From: Flavisphingomonas formosensis
GTDB lineage: Bacteria > Pseudomonadota > Alphaproteobacteria > Sphingomonadales > Sphingomonadaceae
DNA: 64,000 bases
Assembly (NCBI RefSeq): GCF_009755815.1
Contig: NZ_WRPK01000005.1
Span: forward strand, 434,001 to 498,000
Direction of reading: 5' to 3'
Shown here: one piece after another, positions 46,622-55,746 of the stretch
Layout: each line of letters begins with the position of its first letter
Position numbering within the stretch: the stretch's first letter is position 1
Made by a program: the position numbers and the translations under genes
The notes under the pieces: generated by a model
What the model was told of the DNA's origin: nothing
What the model saw: only the letters and a program-made list of their open reading frames with translations
Databases searched by the model: none

Positions 46622-47630
46622 TATAGTCATCCGGATTGCGTTCGAGCTTTGCGTAGAAGCGGGCGAGATGGTCCGACACCTTGACCGGCTCGTAACGCGG
46701 CGTGCCGGTCCGCGCGAGCATCTCGGGAAGCGGCGCCACCACCACGTCGCGATCGGGGTTGGCGAAGAACGGTACGGAGAAACGCTCGCCGCCGGACCGG
46801 TTGCGCACGCGATGATAGTTGGAGAGGAATTCGCCGTTCGACCACCACATCATCATGTCGCCGACATTGATGGTGAAGGCGCCTGGGATCGGCGGCGCAG
46901 CGATCCATGCGCCGTCGCGCCGCTTCACCTCCAGGCCGCCGACCGCCCCCTGCGCCAGGATGGTGAACGGCCCCTCGTCGGTGTGCGAGACCGTGTTGGA
47001 CACGTCGAGATCGGCCTCGGCCGGCAGCGGCGGATAATAGTTGAGGCTCAGCTGCGACGGCGGACGATGGAAATAGCCGTCGAACCGGTCCTCGGGAAGG
47101 CCGAGCCCGAGCGCGAAGGCACGCAGCAGCTCGACCGAAAGCGTCTGCATCGCATCGAGATAGGCCTCGCCCGCAGCACGGAAGGCCGGCATCTCCTCCG
47201 GCCAGCGGTTGGGCGCGTCGAATATCCAGGCGAGCGGATCGTCCGGCCGGTCTTCCGGCCCCCAATCGAGCTGGAAACGATATTGGTCGAACAGGCGGCT
47301 GTTGCGCGAGAGCGACTGCCGCTCGGGCGCCGGCACCCAGCCGCGATACCAGTCCCGTGTCGCCAGCGCGCGCATCTTCTCTTCGCGCGGGAGGTGGAAG
47401 AAGGCGGCGGACTGGTCGAACATCCTGTCGATCACGGCCTGATCGACGCCATGACCCTTGAGATAGAAGAAGCCGATCACCCTGCATGCCCAGGCGATCT
47501 CGCCCGCGACCCGCGCGCGATCCGTCGCATTGCCCGAAAGGAAGGGCGCGAAATCGATCAGCGGAATCTCCTCGATGTCGACAGCCGCGGCGACCATGAC
47601 GTCGTCATCGCTTCTCTCGCTGCGGCTCAT
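46614..47630 (-). CDS. 2-oxoglutarate/Fe(II)-dependent oxygenase, isopenicillin N synthase family
   Basis: This 338-residue oxygenase has the N-terminal DIOX_N region (IPLIDFAPFLSG) and a jelly-roll with iron ligands H216 and D218 (SHTDEGPFTIL) and H273 (NYHRVRN), plus the 2-oxoglutarate Arg-x-Ser in RFSVPFF (R283). It hydroxylates, desaturates or cyclises its substrate with O2 and 2-oxoglutarate. The ATG at 47630 has GAGGAG 6 bases upstream. It is the first gene of the leftward operon with hyuA and hyuB, whose start overlaps its end. It probably prepares the ring substrate. Confidence 0.87.
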   Translation of the reverse strand: MSRSERSDDDVMVAAAVDIEEIPLIDFAPFLSGNATDRARVAGEIAWACRVIGFFYLKGHGVDQAVIDRMFDQSAAFFHLPREEKMRALATRDWYRGWVPAPERQSLSRNSRLFDQYRFQLDWGPEDRPDDPLAWIFDAPNRWPEEMPAFRAAGEAYLDAMQTLSVELLRAFALGLGLPEDRFDGYFHRPPSQLSLNYYPPLPAEADLDVSNTVSHTDEGPFTILAQGAVGGLEVKRRDGAWIAAPPIPGAFTINVGDMMMWWSNGEFLSNYHRVRNRSGGERFSVPFFANPDRDVVVAPLPEMLARTGTPRYEPVKVSDHLARFYAKLERNPDDYNG

Positions 47631-47763
47631 TCCATTCTCCTCGAACATCGATGCAGTGACACGATTATCGCAACGCCTGCCCCCTCACCGATGCTTTTTC
47701 GGTCAACACCCGTCGACGAATCGTCTACGTGCAGCGCACGAATGGCGCGCTATGCTGCGCACC

Positions 47764-48843
47764 ATGGAAACAGCGCATCCTTCTTTCCAGCCCGGACGAC
47801 GCGAGGCGCTGCGCCGCATCGGGCTCGCCGGCCTCGGCACGCTCTGCGCCGCCGGCGTCGGGTCGCTCTGGGTACGCGCGGCGCAGCAGGGCGCTTTTTC
47901 GGCGCGCGAGGGACGCAGCGGCTTTTCGGCGATCGATCATCAGCTCGGCTGGACCAAGGGCGTCCAGTTCGGCGGCGATTTCATGGCGCAGGAACAGGGC
48001 TTCTTCGATCGGGAGAAGCTGAACGTCTATTATGCCGCCGGCGGCCCGGGCACGGACTATCGCACCCTGGTTTCCAGCGGACGGTCGCTCGTGAGCGAAA
48101 GCAATCCGCAAGGGATGATCGAGGCGGCGTTGCAGGGCCAGCCACTGGTCGCATTCGCCGCCATCTATCAGCGCGATCCGGGCTGCATCATCAGCCCCGC
48201 CGCACGGCCGATCCGTTCGTTGCGCGACATGGTCGGGCGGACCATCGGCCTGCCCAACAGCATCCGCGGCCAGATCGGCGTGCTGATGCGCCGCGCCGGG
48301 CTGGATGCGGACAAGGTGCGCTTCGTGCCCGTCGGATCGGACGCGTCGATGCTCGTCGGTGGCCAGGTGGACGGCTATTTCAATTGGGCGACGACGGCAG
48401 TACCTTCGCTCACCATTGCCGGCTTCCCCACCCATGTCCTGCACATGTGCGACATCGGCGCACCGAGCTATGGCGCGGTGCTAATCGCGCGGCGCGACCG
48501 GCTGGAGAAGGAGTTCGAGCTGTTCGTGCGCTACACGCGCGCGCTGATCGGCGGCTGGGGCTGGATGGTCGCGCACCCGCGGGAGACGGCGCGGATCGTC
48601 GTCGAGAAATATGCCGATCCGGGGCGCAGCCTGGCCGAGCAGACGCTGCAGGCCGAAACCATCGTCCCCTACGTCACCGCCGGCGACGCCCGGACGCAGG
48701 GGCTGCTGTGGCTCGATCCGGCGATATTCGAAGCGAATCTGCGGATCGCGCGCGATGCCGGGCAGGTTCCCGCCGATCGGCGCATCGACATCGAACACAT
48801 GGTGACGCAGGATGTGGTGAAGGCCGCTCATGCAGTCGGATGA
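47764..48843 (+). CDS. ABC transporter substrate-binding protein, NMT1/SsuA type, Tat signal
   Basis: This 359-residue periplasmic protein binds the imported solute. It has a twin-arginine-like signal (PGRREALRRIGLAGLGTLC) and the bilobal NMT1/SsuA-type fold: TKGVQFGGDFMAQEQGFFDR, SVLVSES-like SLVSESNPQGMIEAALQGQP, GCIISPAARPIRSLRDM and GLPNSIRGQIGVLM. This subfamily covers nitrate, sulfonate, pyrimidine/riboflavin and thiamine-precursor transporters. An ATG at 47752 is an alternative start; neither has a strong ribosome-binding site. The ATPase and two permeases follow. Confidence 0.85.
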   Translation: METAHPSFQPGRREALRRIGLAGLGTLCAAGVGSLWVRAAQQGAFSAREGRSGFSAIDHQLGWTKGVQFGGDFMAQEQGFFDREKLNVYYAAGGPGTDYRTLVSSGRSLVSESNPQGMIEAALQGQPLVAFAAIYQRDPGCIISPAARPIRSLRDMVGRTIGLPNSIRGQIGVLMRRAGLDADKVRFVPVGSDASMLVGGQVDGYFNWATTAVPSLTIAGFPTHVLHMCDIGAPSYGAVLIARRDRLEKEFELFVRYTRALIGGWGWMVAHPRETARIVVEKYADPGRSLAEQTLQAETIVPYVTAGDARTQGLLWLDPAIFEANLRIARDAGQVPADRRIDIEHMVTQDVVKAAHAVG

Positions 48844-48927
48844 CCACATGTGCGTAGCCGATTCGGCATCACCCTCGATCGCAATCGGCATATCTCGTGA
48901 ACGGCGTATTCGGGCAGACCTAGCGTC

Positions 48928-49776
48928 ATGACCTCCCTGTCCGCGCTCGCACCGACGGAATCCCTCCCAACCCCGCGCCAGGATGTCGCGATGGAACAGC
49001 TCACCGTCCGCGGCGTCTGCAAGCGCTTCGAAATCGATGGCCGCAGTGTCGAGGTGCTCAGCCCGACGGATCTCACCCTCAAGGCCGGCGAGTTCGGCGC
49101 GCTGATCGGCCCGTCCGGTTGCGGCAAATCGACGCTGCTCCGCATGATCGCGGACATATTGCCGCCGAGCGACGGCACCATATTGATCGGCGGACATGAG
49201 CCGGCGCGGGCGCGGCGCGAGCATGAGATCGGCTTCGTCTTCCAGGATCCGACGCTGCTGCCGTGGCGATCGGTGCTCGACAATGTCCGCCTGCCGCTGG
49301 AACTGGTCGGCAATTCGGCGCGGCTGTCCGGCTCGACGCCGCAGGAGCTGATCGACCTGGTCGGCCTCTCGGGCTTCGAACATGCCCGCCCCGGCCAGTT
49401 GTCCGGAGGCATGCAGCAGCGCGCCGCGATCGCCCGCGCCCTCATCCTGTCGCCGCAGCTGCTGCTGCTCGACGAGCCGTTCGGCGCGCTGGACGAGATC
49501 ACCCGCTATCGCATGAACATGGAGCTGCTGCGCATCCGCGCCGAGACGCGTACGACCTCGCTGATGGTGACGCATTCGATCCAGGAAGCGGTGTTCATGG
49601 CGGATCGTATCTTCGTGCTCGCCGCACGGCCGGGCCGGATCGTCGATGTCGTCGAGGTGGAGGTCGAGCGGCCGCGCAAGCTTTCGGTGATGAACTCGCC
49701 CGAATTCGCCGCGGCGGTCGATCGGGTGCGCACCAGCCTGTTCGGCGATGCGCTGGGCATGCTCGACGATGCCTGA
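48928..49776 (+). CDS. ABC transporter ATPase, SsuB/TauB type
   Basis: This 282-residue ATPase has the Walker A GPSGCGKST (61-69), the Q-loop in GFVFQDPTLLPWRSV, the ABC signature LSGGMQQRAAIARAL, the Walker B LLLLDEPFGALDE and the H-loop MVTHSIQEAVFMADR. It drives import by the two permeases encoded next. Its last 8 bases overlap the first permease gene. A start at 48991 is possible; the longer start is used here. Confidence 0.92.
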   Translation: MTSLSALAPTESLPTPRQDVAMEQLTVRGVCKRFEIDGRSVEVLSPTDLTLKAGEFGALIGPSGCGKSTLLRMIADILPPSDGTILIGGHEPARARREHEIGFVFQDPTLLPWRSVLDNVRLPLELVGNSARLSGSTPQELIDLVGLSGFEHARPGQLSGGMQQRAAIARALILSPQLLLLDEPFGALDEITRYRMNMELLRIRAETRTTSLMVTHSIQEAVFMADRIFVLAARPGRIVDVVEVEVERPRKLSVMNSPEFAAAVDRVRTSLFGDALGMLDDA

Positions 49777-50530
49777 CGTCCGCCGTGTCGTTCTGCCCGC
49801 TTCGGTGTTCGCGCTAGCGATCCTGGCGTTCGAGCTGGCCGCCCGCGCGGGCCTCACGCCGGTAACGATCGCGGCGCCGAGTGCGGTGCTCGCCGGCATG
49901 GCAAGCCATGGCGGCCTGCTCTGGTATCATCTCGAGCCGACATTGCTGGTGGCCGTCACCGGCTTCCTGCTCGCCATCCTGCTCGCGCTCGCGCTGGCCG
50001 CGCTCGTCTATGTGGTGAAGCCGCTGGAGACGACGGTGATGACGATAGGCACCGTCATCGACAGCATCCCGATGATCGCGATCGCGCCGGTGCTGGTGAT
50101 CTGGATGGGGCTGTCGCTGCCGATGCGCCTCACCATCACGACGATCATCTGCCTGTTCCCGATCTTCATCTCCGTGCTGCAGGGCCTCAAATCGCCTCCT
50201 TCCACGGCCAATGAGCTGTTCACCAATCTGGCTGCCTCGCCGCTCCAGCGCTTCCGGCTGCTCGCCATCCCCTACGCCCTGCCCTATCTGTTCGTCGGGC
50301 TGAAGATCGCGGCACCGCTCGCCATCCTCGGCGCGCTGATCGCGGAATGGACGGGCGCCGAGCGCGGCCTCGGCGTCTACATGCTCAACGCCATGTTCGG
50401 CCTTCGCGTGATCGAGCTGTGGAGCGGTGTGTTCCTCGCCTGCGCGGTTTCGGCGAGCGCCTACATGCTGGTCTGCCTGTTCGAGCTGCTTTCGATCACC
50501 GACAGCGGTCGTCGCGGGGTCGGATCGTGA
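49769..50530 (+). CDS. ABC transporter permease 1
   Basis: This is a 253-residue inner-membrane permease of the SsuC/TauC family with about six hydrophobic segments and an EAA-like loop (GLKSPPSTANELFTNLAASP). The ATG at 49769 overlaps the ATPase gene by 8 bases. The next permease starts with GTG overlapping its stop (GTGA). Two permease genes instead of one suggest a heterodimeric channel. Confidence 0.9.
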   Translation: MPDVRRVVLPASVFALAILAFELAARAGLTPVTIAAPSAVLAGMASHGGLLWYHLEPTLLVAVTGFLLAILLALALAALVYVVKPLETTVMTIGTVIDSIPMIAIAPVLVIWMGLSLPMRLTITTIICLFPIFISVLQGLKSPPSTANELFTNLAASPLQRFRLLAIPYALPYLFVGLKIAAPLAILGALIAEWTGAERGLGVYMLNAMFGLRVIELWSGVFLACAVSASAYMLVCLFELLSITDSGRRGVGS

Positions 50531-51330
50531 GCGGCACGGTCGCGGCCGTCCGGCGCCGTCACAACCCCTTTGCCGGCGCAGGCCGCATCGCCGCGCACCG
50601 TATCGGCAATTTCCTCGCCTTCCTGCTGGCGCTGGGGCTGATCTGGCAATTGCTCGTCACGGTCTTCGCCATTCCACGCTATCTGCTACCGCCCCCGCCG
50701 GCCGTGCTCGCGGCATTCGGCGGCCATGGCGGCGCGATCCTGCAGGCGGCGGGCTTCACGGTACTGTGCACTTCGATCGGCATGGTGATCAGCGTCGTCA
50801 TCGCGATCACCCTCGCCATCGCCTTCATCGCCTCCGATCGGCTGAGCCGGGCGCTGATGCCGCTGATCATCCTGATCCGCACGGTTCCGATGATCGCCGT
50901 CGCGCCGCTCATCATCCTGATTTTCGGCCGCGGCCCTGCGAACAGCATCGGCATGGTCGCACTGCTCACCTTCTTCCAGATCATGCTGGCGGCCAAGCGC
51001 GGCTTCCTGTCGCCCTCGCCCAACGCCATGGAGATGATGCACACTTATGGCGCCAGCTTCTGGCAGATTCAGCTCAAGGTGCGCGTGCCCTTCGCCATTC
51101 CGTACATCTTCACCGGCCTGCGCATCGCATCGGGATCGGCCATCCTCTGCGCGATGTTCGCGGAATGGCTGTCCGGTGCGCCCGGGCTCGGCATGCTGAT
51201 CCTCGAATCCTATTCGGTGCAGGATTTCCCGCTGATGTGGGCGGCCGTGCTCACCAGCACCACCGCGGCCTATCTCTTCTTCACGCTCACCCTCGCGATG
51301 GAGCGCCTCGTGCTGGACTGGAGCCGGTGA
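50527..51330 (+). CDS. ABC transporter permease 2
   Basis: This 267-residue permease is homologous in layout to permease 1, with six or so transmembrane helices and the conserved loop PSPNAMEMMHTYGASFWQIQ. The start is the GTG at 50527 overlapping the previous stop; no ATG fits. Its stop overlaps the SDR gene start in the same GTGA way. It completes the importer with the binding protein and ATPase. Confidence 0.9.
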   Translation: MSGTVAAVRRRHNPFAGAGRIAAHRIGNFLAFLLALGLIWQLLVTVFAIPRYLLPPPPAVLAAFGGHGGAILQAAGFTVLCTSIGMVISVVIAITLAIAFIASDRLSRALMPLIILIRTVPMIAVAPLIILIFGRGPANSIGMVALLTFFQIMLAAKRGFLSPSPNAMEMMHTYGASFWQIQLKVRVPFAIPYIFTGLRIASGSAILCAMFAEWLSGAPGLGMLILESYSVQDFPLMWAAVLTSTTAAYLFFTLTLAMERLVLDWSR

Positions 51331-52109
51331 GCGGGCCGCTGGAGGGCCAGGTCGCGCTCGTCACCGGATCGACGCGTGGGCTCGGGCGCGAGCTCGCAGC
51401 GGTGCTGGCAGAGGCCGGTTGCGACATCGTGGTGGTGGGGCGCGAGGCGGAAACAGGCGAAATCACCGCCGAATTGGTCCGTGCCGCAGGCCGCCGCGCG
51501 CTCGTCGCACCCGGCGACGTCACCGACGAGGCGGCGATGGATGCCGTCGCGGCGCAGGCGCTGGAGGTCTTCGGCCGCATCGACATATTGGTCTGCACCG
51601 CCGGCGTCGGCGGTCCGCGCAGGCCGGTCTGGGAGAGCCGCGCGGCCGACCTCCATGCCTGTTTCGACGTCAATGTGCTGGGAACGATGCTGGCGATGCG
51701 TGCCGTCCTGCCCGGCATGATCGAACGCCGGCACGGCCGCGTGATCGTGATCGGAGGCACGTACGGCCACAAGGGGGTCGCCAATTCGGCAATTTACGCT
51801 GCGTCGAAATGGGCGTTGCGCGGCCTCGTGAAATCCGCAGCGCTGGAAGCGGCGCCGTTCGGCGTCACCTGCAACGTCATCGCGCCCGGCGGGGTGGAAG
51901 GCGAAAGGCTGCGGCGCACCTTCCAGCAATCGGCCGATGCGCGCGGCGAGCCGGTCGAGGCGGTGATCGGCCGCTTCACCGCCGGCACCGCGCTCGGGCG
52001 CCTTGTCACCGGCGACGATATCGCGGCCGCGATCCTGCACCTTGCCGGTGAGGGCGGGCGGATGATCACGGGGCAGGACATCATCATCGATGCCGGCACG
52101 ATCGTGTGA
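51327..52109 (+). CDS. SDR family oxidoreductase
   Basis: This 260-residue short-chain dehydrogenase has TGSTRGLG (14-21), CTAGVGG in place of NNAG, and YAASK as the catalytic YxxxK (IYAASKWALRGLVKS). It starts with a GTG overlapping the permease stop, so it is translationally coupled to the importer and probably acts on the imported compound. Its central block resembles the SDR at 40796. Confidence 0.88.
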   Translation: MSGPLEGQVALVTGSTRGLGRELAAVLAEAGCDIVVVGREAETGEITAELVRAAGRRALVAPGDVTDEAAMDAVAAQALEVFGRIDILVCTAGVGGPRRPVWESRAADLHACFDVNVLGTMLAMRAVLPGMIERRHGRVIVIGGTYGHKGVANSAIYAASKWALRGLVKSAALEAAPFGVTCNVIAPGGVEGERLRRTFQQSADARGEPVEAVIGRFTAGTALGRLVTGDDIAAAILHLAGEGGRMITGQDIIIDAGTIV

Positions 52110-52200
52110 TCGCGACGCTGCCGTGCCGCTTGCTTCTTCCCTGTCGTCCCTGTCTTTGCAAGGGCGACGCGTCTGAGACCATCGCCGTAACGAGAGCATC

Positions 52201-53397
52201 ATGACCGACCTTTCCGCCTATCGGCGCGACACGCAGATCCTTCATGCCGGCCGCGATCCGGACGCCAATCATGGTGTCGTCAACCCGCCGGTCTATCATT
52301 GCTCGACGGTGATCTTCCAATCGCTCGACGAGCTTCTGGAAACGCGGCGCGATCGTGCCAGCGGCGCCTATGTCGGCTTCACCTATGGCCGCGAGGGCAC
52401 GGTGACGACACGTGCGTTCGAGGATGCCGTGACCTTGCTGGAGGGCGGCTATCGGGCGGTCGTCACCTCCTGCGGGCTCGGCGCGATCTGCGCCTCGCTC
52501 ACCGCCTTCCTCTCGGCAGGCGACCATCTGCTGATCGTCGATAGCCTCTACGGCCCGGCCCGCGCCTTCTGCGAGGATTTCCTGCGCAAGTTCGGCGTCG
52601 AGATCACTTATTATCCGCCCTCGATCGGCGCCGGCATCGAGGCGCTGATGCGGCCCAACACCAAGGTCGTCTATATCGAATCGCCCGGCTCGCTGACCTT
52701 CGAGATCACCGACGTTCCGGCGATCACCAGCATCTGCCGTGCGCGTGGCATCACCACGATCATGGACAATACCTGGTCTTCTCCGGTCTGCTTCCAGCCC
52801 CTCAAGCATGGCGTCGACGTGTCGATCAACGCGGCGACCAAATATATTTCCGGTCACAGCGACCTGATGCTCGGCATCGCCGTGTGCACCGAGGAGGCTT
52901 TCGTACCGGTCAAGAAGACGGCGTCCGGATCCGGCTACTGCGGCGGCCCCGACGATGTCTACATGGCGCTGCGCGGCCTGCGCACCCTGCCGCTGCGCAT
53001 GCGGCAGCATCAGGCGAACGCCACCCGCGTCGCCACCTGGCTGCAGGATCGCCCGGAGGTTGCCCGGGTGATGTATCCGGCACTTCCCGGCGATCCCGGG
53101 CACGAGATCTGGAAGCGGGATTTCACCGGCGCCTCGGGTCTGTTCGGCATCGTGCTCAACGCCTGCACCGACGCGCAATTCGCCGCGATGCTCGATCATA
53201 TGAAGCTGTTCCGGCTGGGCTACAGCTGGGGCGGCTATGAGAGCCTGTGCGTGCCCACCTATCCGTCCGACCTGCGCTCGGCGGAAGCCTGGGAGGCGCC
53301 GGGGCCGTCGCTGCGGCTCCATGTCGGGCTGGAGGATGTCGAGGATCTGATCGCCGATCTCGAAGCGGGCTTCGCGCGCCTTGCGGCAGCCGCCTGA
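52201..53397 (+). CDS. Cystathionine beta-lyase-like PLP enzyme
   Basis: This 398-residue Cys/Met-metabolism PLP enzyme resembles MetC. It has YGREGTVTTRAFEDAV near residue 62, the cofactor Asp in MDNTWSSP (about 189), the Schiff-base lysine K214 in AATKYISGHSD, and the C-terminal GYSWGGYESL seen in cystathionine beta-lyases. It should eliminate a beta or gamma substituent from an amino acid. Within this catabolic operon it may act on a sulfur- or amino-containing breakdown product and not in methionine synthesis. The MetY-type enzyme at 779 is a separate paralogue. Confidence 0.87.
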   Translation: MTDLSAYRRDTQILHAGRDPDANHGVVNPPVYHCSTVIFQSLDELLETRRDRASGAYVGFTYGREGTVTTRAFEDAVTLLEGGYRAVVTSCGLGAICASLTAFLSAGDHLLIVDSLYGPARAFCEDFLRKFGVEITYYPPSIGAGIEALMRPNTKVVYIESPGSLTFEITDVPAITSICRARGITTIMDNTWSSPVCFQPLKHGVDVSINAATKYISGHSDLMLGIAVCTEEAFVPVKKTASGSGYCGGPDDVYMALRGLRTLPLRMRQHQANATRVATWLQDRPEVARVMYPALPGDPGHEIWKRDFTGASGLFGIVLNACTDAQFAAMLDHMKLFRLGYSWGGYESLCVPTYPSDLRSAEAWEAPGPSLRLHVGLEDVEDLIADLEAGFARLAAAA

Positions 53398-53410
53398 GAG
53401 GAGTCCGGAT

Positions 53411-53830
53411 ATGACCATGCTCGTCGATATCATGGCCGGCCCTTTCGCTTTCGTCGCCCGGCTGGAAGAGGCGCTGGCACCGAAGACCTGCGCGCTGTTC
53501 CGCACGATGCTGCCCTGGGACCAGCAGCTCATCCATGTCCGCTGGAGCGGCGAGGGCATGTGGATTCCGATGGGCGATGCCCATGTCGACCTGCCCTGGG
53601 AAAATCACACCTGCTACCCGACGCCCGGCCAGTTCATCTTCTATCCCGGCGGGGTGAGCGAGACGGAAGTACTGCTCGCTTATGGCAATGTCTGTTTCAG
53701 CAGCAAGTTCGGCCAGCTTCCCGGCAACCAGTTCCTGACGATCGTCGAAGGGGCTGAGCAGCTCGCGGAACTCGGCCGCAAGGTGCTGTGGGAAGGCGCG
53801 CAGCCGATCCGGTTCCGGCTGCGCGGATGA
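53411..53830 (+). CDS. DUF3830 family protein, cyclophilin-like
   Basis: This 139-residue protein has the DUF3830 pattern: PKTCALFRTMLPWDQQLIHV and WIPMGDAHVDLPWENHTCYP, then PGQFIFYPGGVSETEVLLAY. The family has a cyclophilin-like barrel, usually lies near hydantoinase or ABC-transporter genes, and has no proven activity. The ATG at 53411 has GAGAGGAG upstream. It overlaps the Nudix gene by 4 bases, so it is translated with that operon. A binding or isomerase role is possible. Confidence 0.75.
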   Translation: MTMLVDIMAGPFAFVARLEEALAPKTCALFRTMLPWDQQLIHVRWSGEGMWIPMGDAHVDLPWENHTCYPTPGQFIFYPGGVSETEVLLAYGNVCFSSKFGQLPGNQFLTIVEGAEQLAELGRKVLWEGAQPIRFRLRG

Positions 53831-54216
53831 TCCGCAAGGTCGCCTGGCTGAATGTCGAGGCGCGGCGGCTGCTGTGCGTGCGCAGCGCCGGCAAGGCGCT
53901 GTTCTACATTCCCGGCGGCAAGCCCGAGCCGGGCGAGGACGATATCGCGGCGCTCCGCCGTGAGATCGCGGAGGAACTTGGTCTCGCGCTGGACGCGGCC
54001 ACGATCGCGCCGGCCGGGCGCTTCGTCGCGCCGGCGGACGGCAAGCCCGATCTTATAGTCGCTGTCGATGCGTTCACCGCCGCGCATCGCGGCACGCCCG
54101 CGCCGCAGGGTGAGATTGCCGAGCTGCGCTATCTCGCCAGCGCGGATGCGGATGCCGTGTCCGCCGTCACCCGTGCCATTCTCCAGACGCTGAAGGACGA
54201 CGATGTCATCGATTGA
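53827..54216 (+). CDS. Nudix hydrolase
   Basis: This is a 129-residue Nudix enzyme. The Nudix box is at residues 30-52 (GGKPEPGEDDIAALRREIAE, then ELGL), with the REIAEE metal-binding helix intact. It cleaves a nucleoside diphosphate linked to another group. The start is in ATGA overlap with the DUF3830 stop, and its end overlaps the ALDH gene by 14 bases. Its role in this operon is not clear. Confidence 0.88.
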   Translation: MIRKVAWLNVEARRLLCVRSAGKALFYIPGGKPEPGEDDIAALRREIAEELGLALDAATIAPAGRFVAPADGKPDLIVAVDAFTAAHRGTPAPQGEIAELRYLASADADAVSAVTRAILQTLKDDDVID

Positions 54217-55681
54217 TCATCCCTTTCTCGCCGATCCGCGCAAGAAGCTGCTGATCGACGGCCAATGGGTCGACGCGCAATCCGGCCGCAGCTTCGAATC
54301 CCGCAATCCGGCGACGGGCGCGCTGCTCGCGACCATAGCCGAAGGCGATGCCGCCGATATCGATCGCGCCGTCGCCGCCGCGCGCCGCGCATTCGAAAGC
54401 GGCCCTTGGCCGCGCTTCACGCCCGCCGAACGGCAGGCGGTACTGCTTCGCCTCGCCGACCTGCTCGAAGCGCGCGGCGAGAGCTTCGCGCGGCTCGACA
54501 CGCTGGACATGGGCGCGCCGATCCGCCGCACGCGCGGCGCCATCGGCCTGCTCACCGGCGTGCTGCGCTATTTCGCCGGCCTCGCCCGTGCGATCGAGGG
54601 ATCGACACCGCAGCCCTCCATGCCCGACATGTTCGTCGCGACGGTGAAGGAGCCGGTCGGCGTGTGCGGCGCGGTCATCCCCTGGAACGGGCCGCTCTGG
54701 GCATCGGTGCTGAAGGTCGGGCCGGTGCTGGCGACGGGCTGCACGCTCGTGCTGAAGCCAGCCGAGGATGCTTCGCTTTCGCCGCTGATGTTCGGCGAGC
54801 TCTGCCTGGAGGCGGGCGTGCCGCCGGGCGTGATCAACATCGTTCCCGGTTTCGGCGGAACCGCCGGCGCCGCGCTCGCCGCGCATCTCGACGTCGACAA
54901 AATGTCCTTTACCGGTTCGGACGCCACGGGACGCAAGATCGTCCAGGCATCGGCCGGCAATCTCAAGCGCCTGTCGCTGGAGCTTGGCGGCAAGTCCCCG
55001 CACATCATCTTCGCGGATGCCGACATTGCGGCCGCCGCGCCTGCGGCTGCCATCGCCGCGTTCGGCAATAGCGGGCAAGTGTGCAGCGCCGGCACGCGTC
55101 TGTTCGTGGAGCGTGCCATTGCGGAAGAGTTCGCCGCCGAGGTCGCACGCGCGGCAGCGGCGATGCGGATCGGCAACGGTATCGAGGAGGATACCGATCT
55201 TGGCCCGCTCGTTTCGGCCCGCCAGCTCGCCCGTGTGGTCGGCTATCTGGACAGCGCGCGCGAAGAGGGAGCCGCGGCGGTGTGCGGCGGTAAACAGCTG
55301 ACCGGCGATCCCTGGGATGCCGGCTTCTTCGTGCCGCCGACCGTGCTGACGGACGTTGGCGACGATATGAAGGTGGTGCGGGAGGAAGTGTTCGGCCCGG
55401 TGCTCTCCGTGCTCCCATTCGATACGATGGAGGAAGTGATCGGCCGCGCCAATGCAACGCCTTTCGGCCTCGGCGCCGGCGTCTGGACACGTGAGATCGG
55501 CAAGGCGCATGCGATGGGCAAGGCGCTGCGCGCAGGATCCGTGTGGGTCAATTGCTACAACACACTGGATCCCGCGGTACCGGCGGGTGGTTACAAGGCC
55601 TCTGGCTATGGCCGCGAATATGGGCCCAACCATCTGGAAGAGCATCTCCAGACGAAATCGCTCTGGATCAGAACGGCGTAA
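54203..55681 (+). CDS. NAD(P)-dependent aldehyde dehydrogenase
   Basis: This 492-residue ALDH has the nucleotide-binding core, N162 in VIPWNGPLW, the general base E260 in LSLELGGKSPH and the catalytic Cys C294 in GQVCSAGTRLFV. It oxidises an aldehyde to an acid, releasing NADH. The ATG at 54203 overlaps the Nudix gene. It ends the importer-linked operon. An SDR-derived aldehyde is a likely substrate, but that is inferred. Confidence 0.92.
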   Translation: MSSIDHPFLADPRKKLLIDGQWVDAQSGRSFESRNPATGALLATIAEGDAADIDRAVAAARRAFESGPWPRFTPAERQAVLLRLADLLEARGESFARLDTLDMGAPIRRTRGAIGLLTGVLRYFAGLARAIEGSTPQPSMPDMFVATVKEPVGVCGAVIPWNGPLWASVLKVGPVLATGCTLVLKPAEDASLSPLMFGELCLEAGVPPGVINIVPGFGGTAGAALAAHLDVDKMSFTGSDATGRKIVQASAGNLKRLSLELGGKSPHIIFADADIAAAAPAAAIAAFGNSGQVCSAGTRLFVERAIAEEFAAEVARAAAAMRIGNGIEEDTDLGPLVSARQLARVVGYLDSAREEGAAAVCGGKQLTGDPWDAGFFVPPTVLTDVGDDMKVVREEVFGPVLSVLPFDTMEEVIGRANATPFGLGAGVWTREIGKAHAMGKALRAGSVWVNCYNTLDPAVPAGGYKASGYGREYGPNHLEEHLQTKSLWIRTA

Positions 55682-55693
55682 GCGGACTTCTTG

Positions 55694-55724
55694 CCATCAT
55701 GCTGCACTGGTTTCAGCATGATGG
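55694..55724. terminator. Stem-loop between convergent ALDH and LOG genes
   Basis: CCATCATGCTG (55694-55704) and CAGCATGATGG (55714-55724) form a perfect 11-bp stem with a 9-base loop, 13 bases past the ALDH stop. There is no T-run. It sits between two convergent genes, which fits a two-way terminator. Confidence 0.6.
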
Positions 55725-55746
55725 ACCGACTGGAGCGGCCCGCGCC

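Noticed and set aside
44573-46684. Rightward 703-codon open frame antisense to hyuA
   Set aside because: Shadow of hyuA with no recognisable fold, made possible by GC-rich third positions.
46566-48857. Rightward 763-codon open frame across the 2OG oxygenase and binding-protein genes
   Set aside because: Runs antisense to one gene and out of frame with another, with no motif. A shadow frame.
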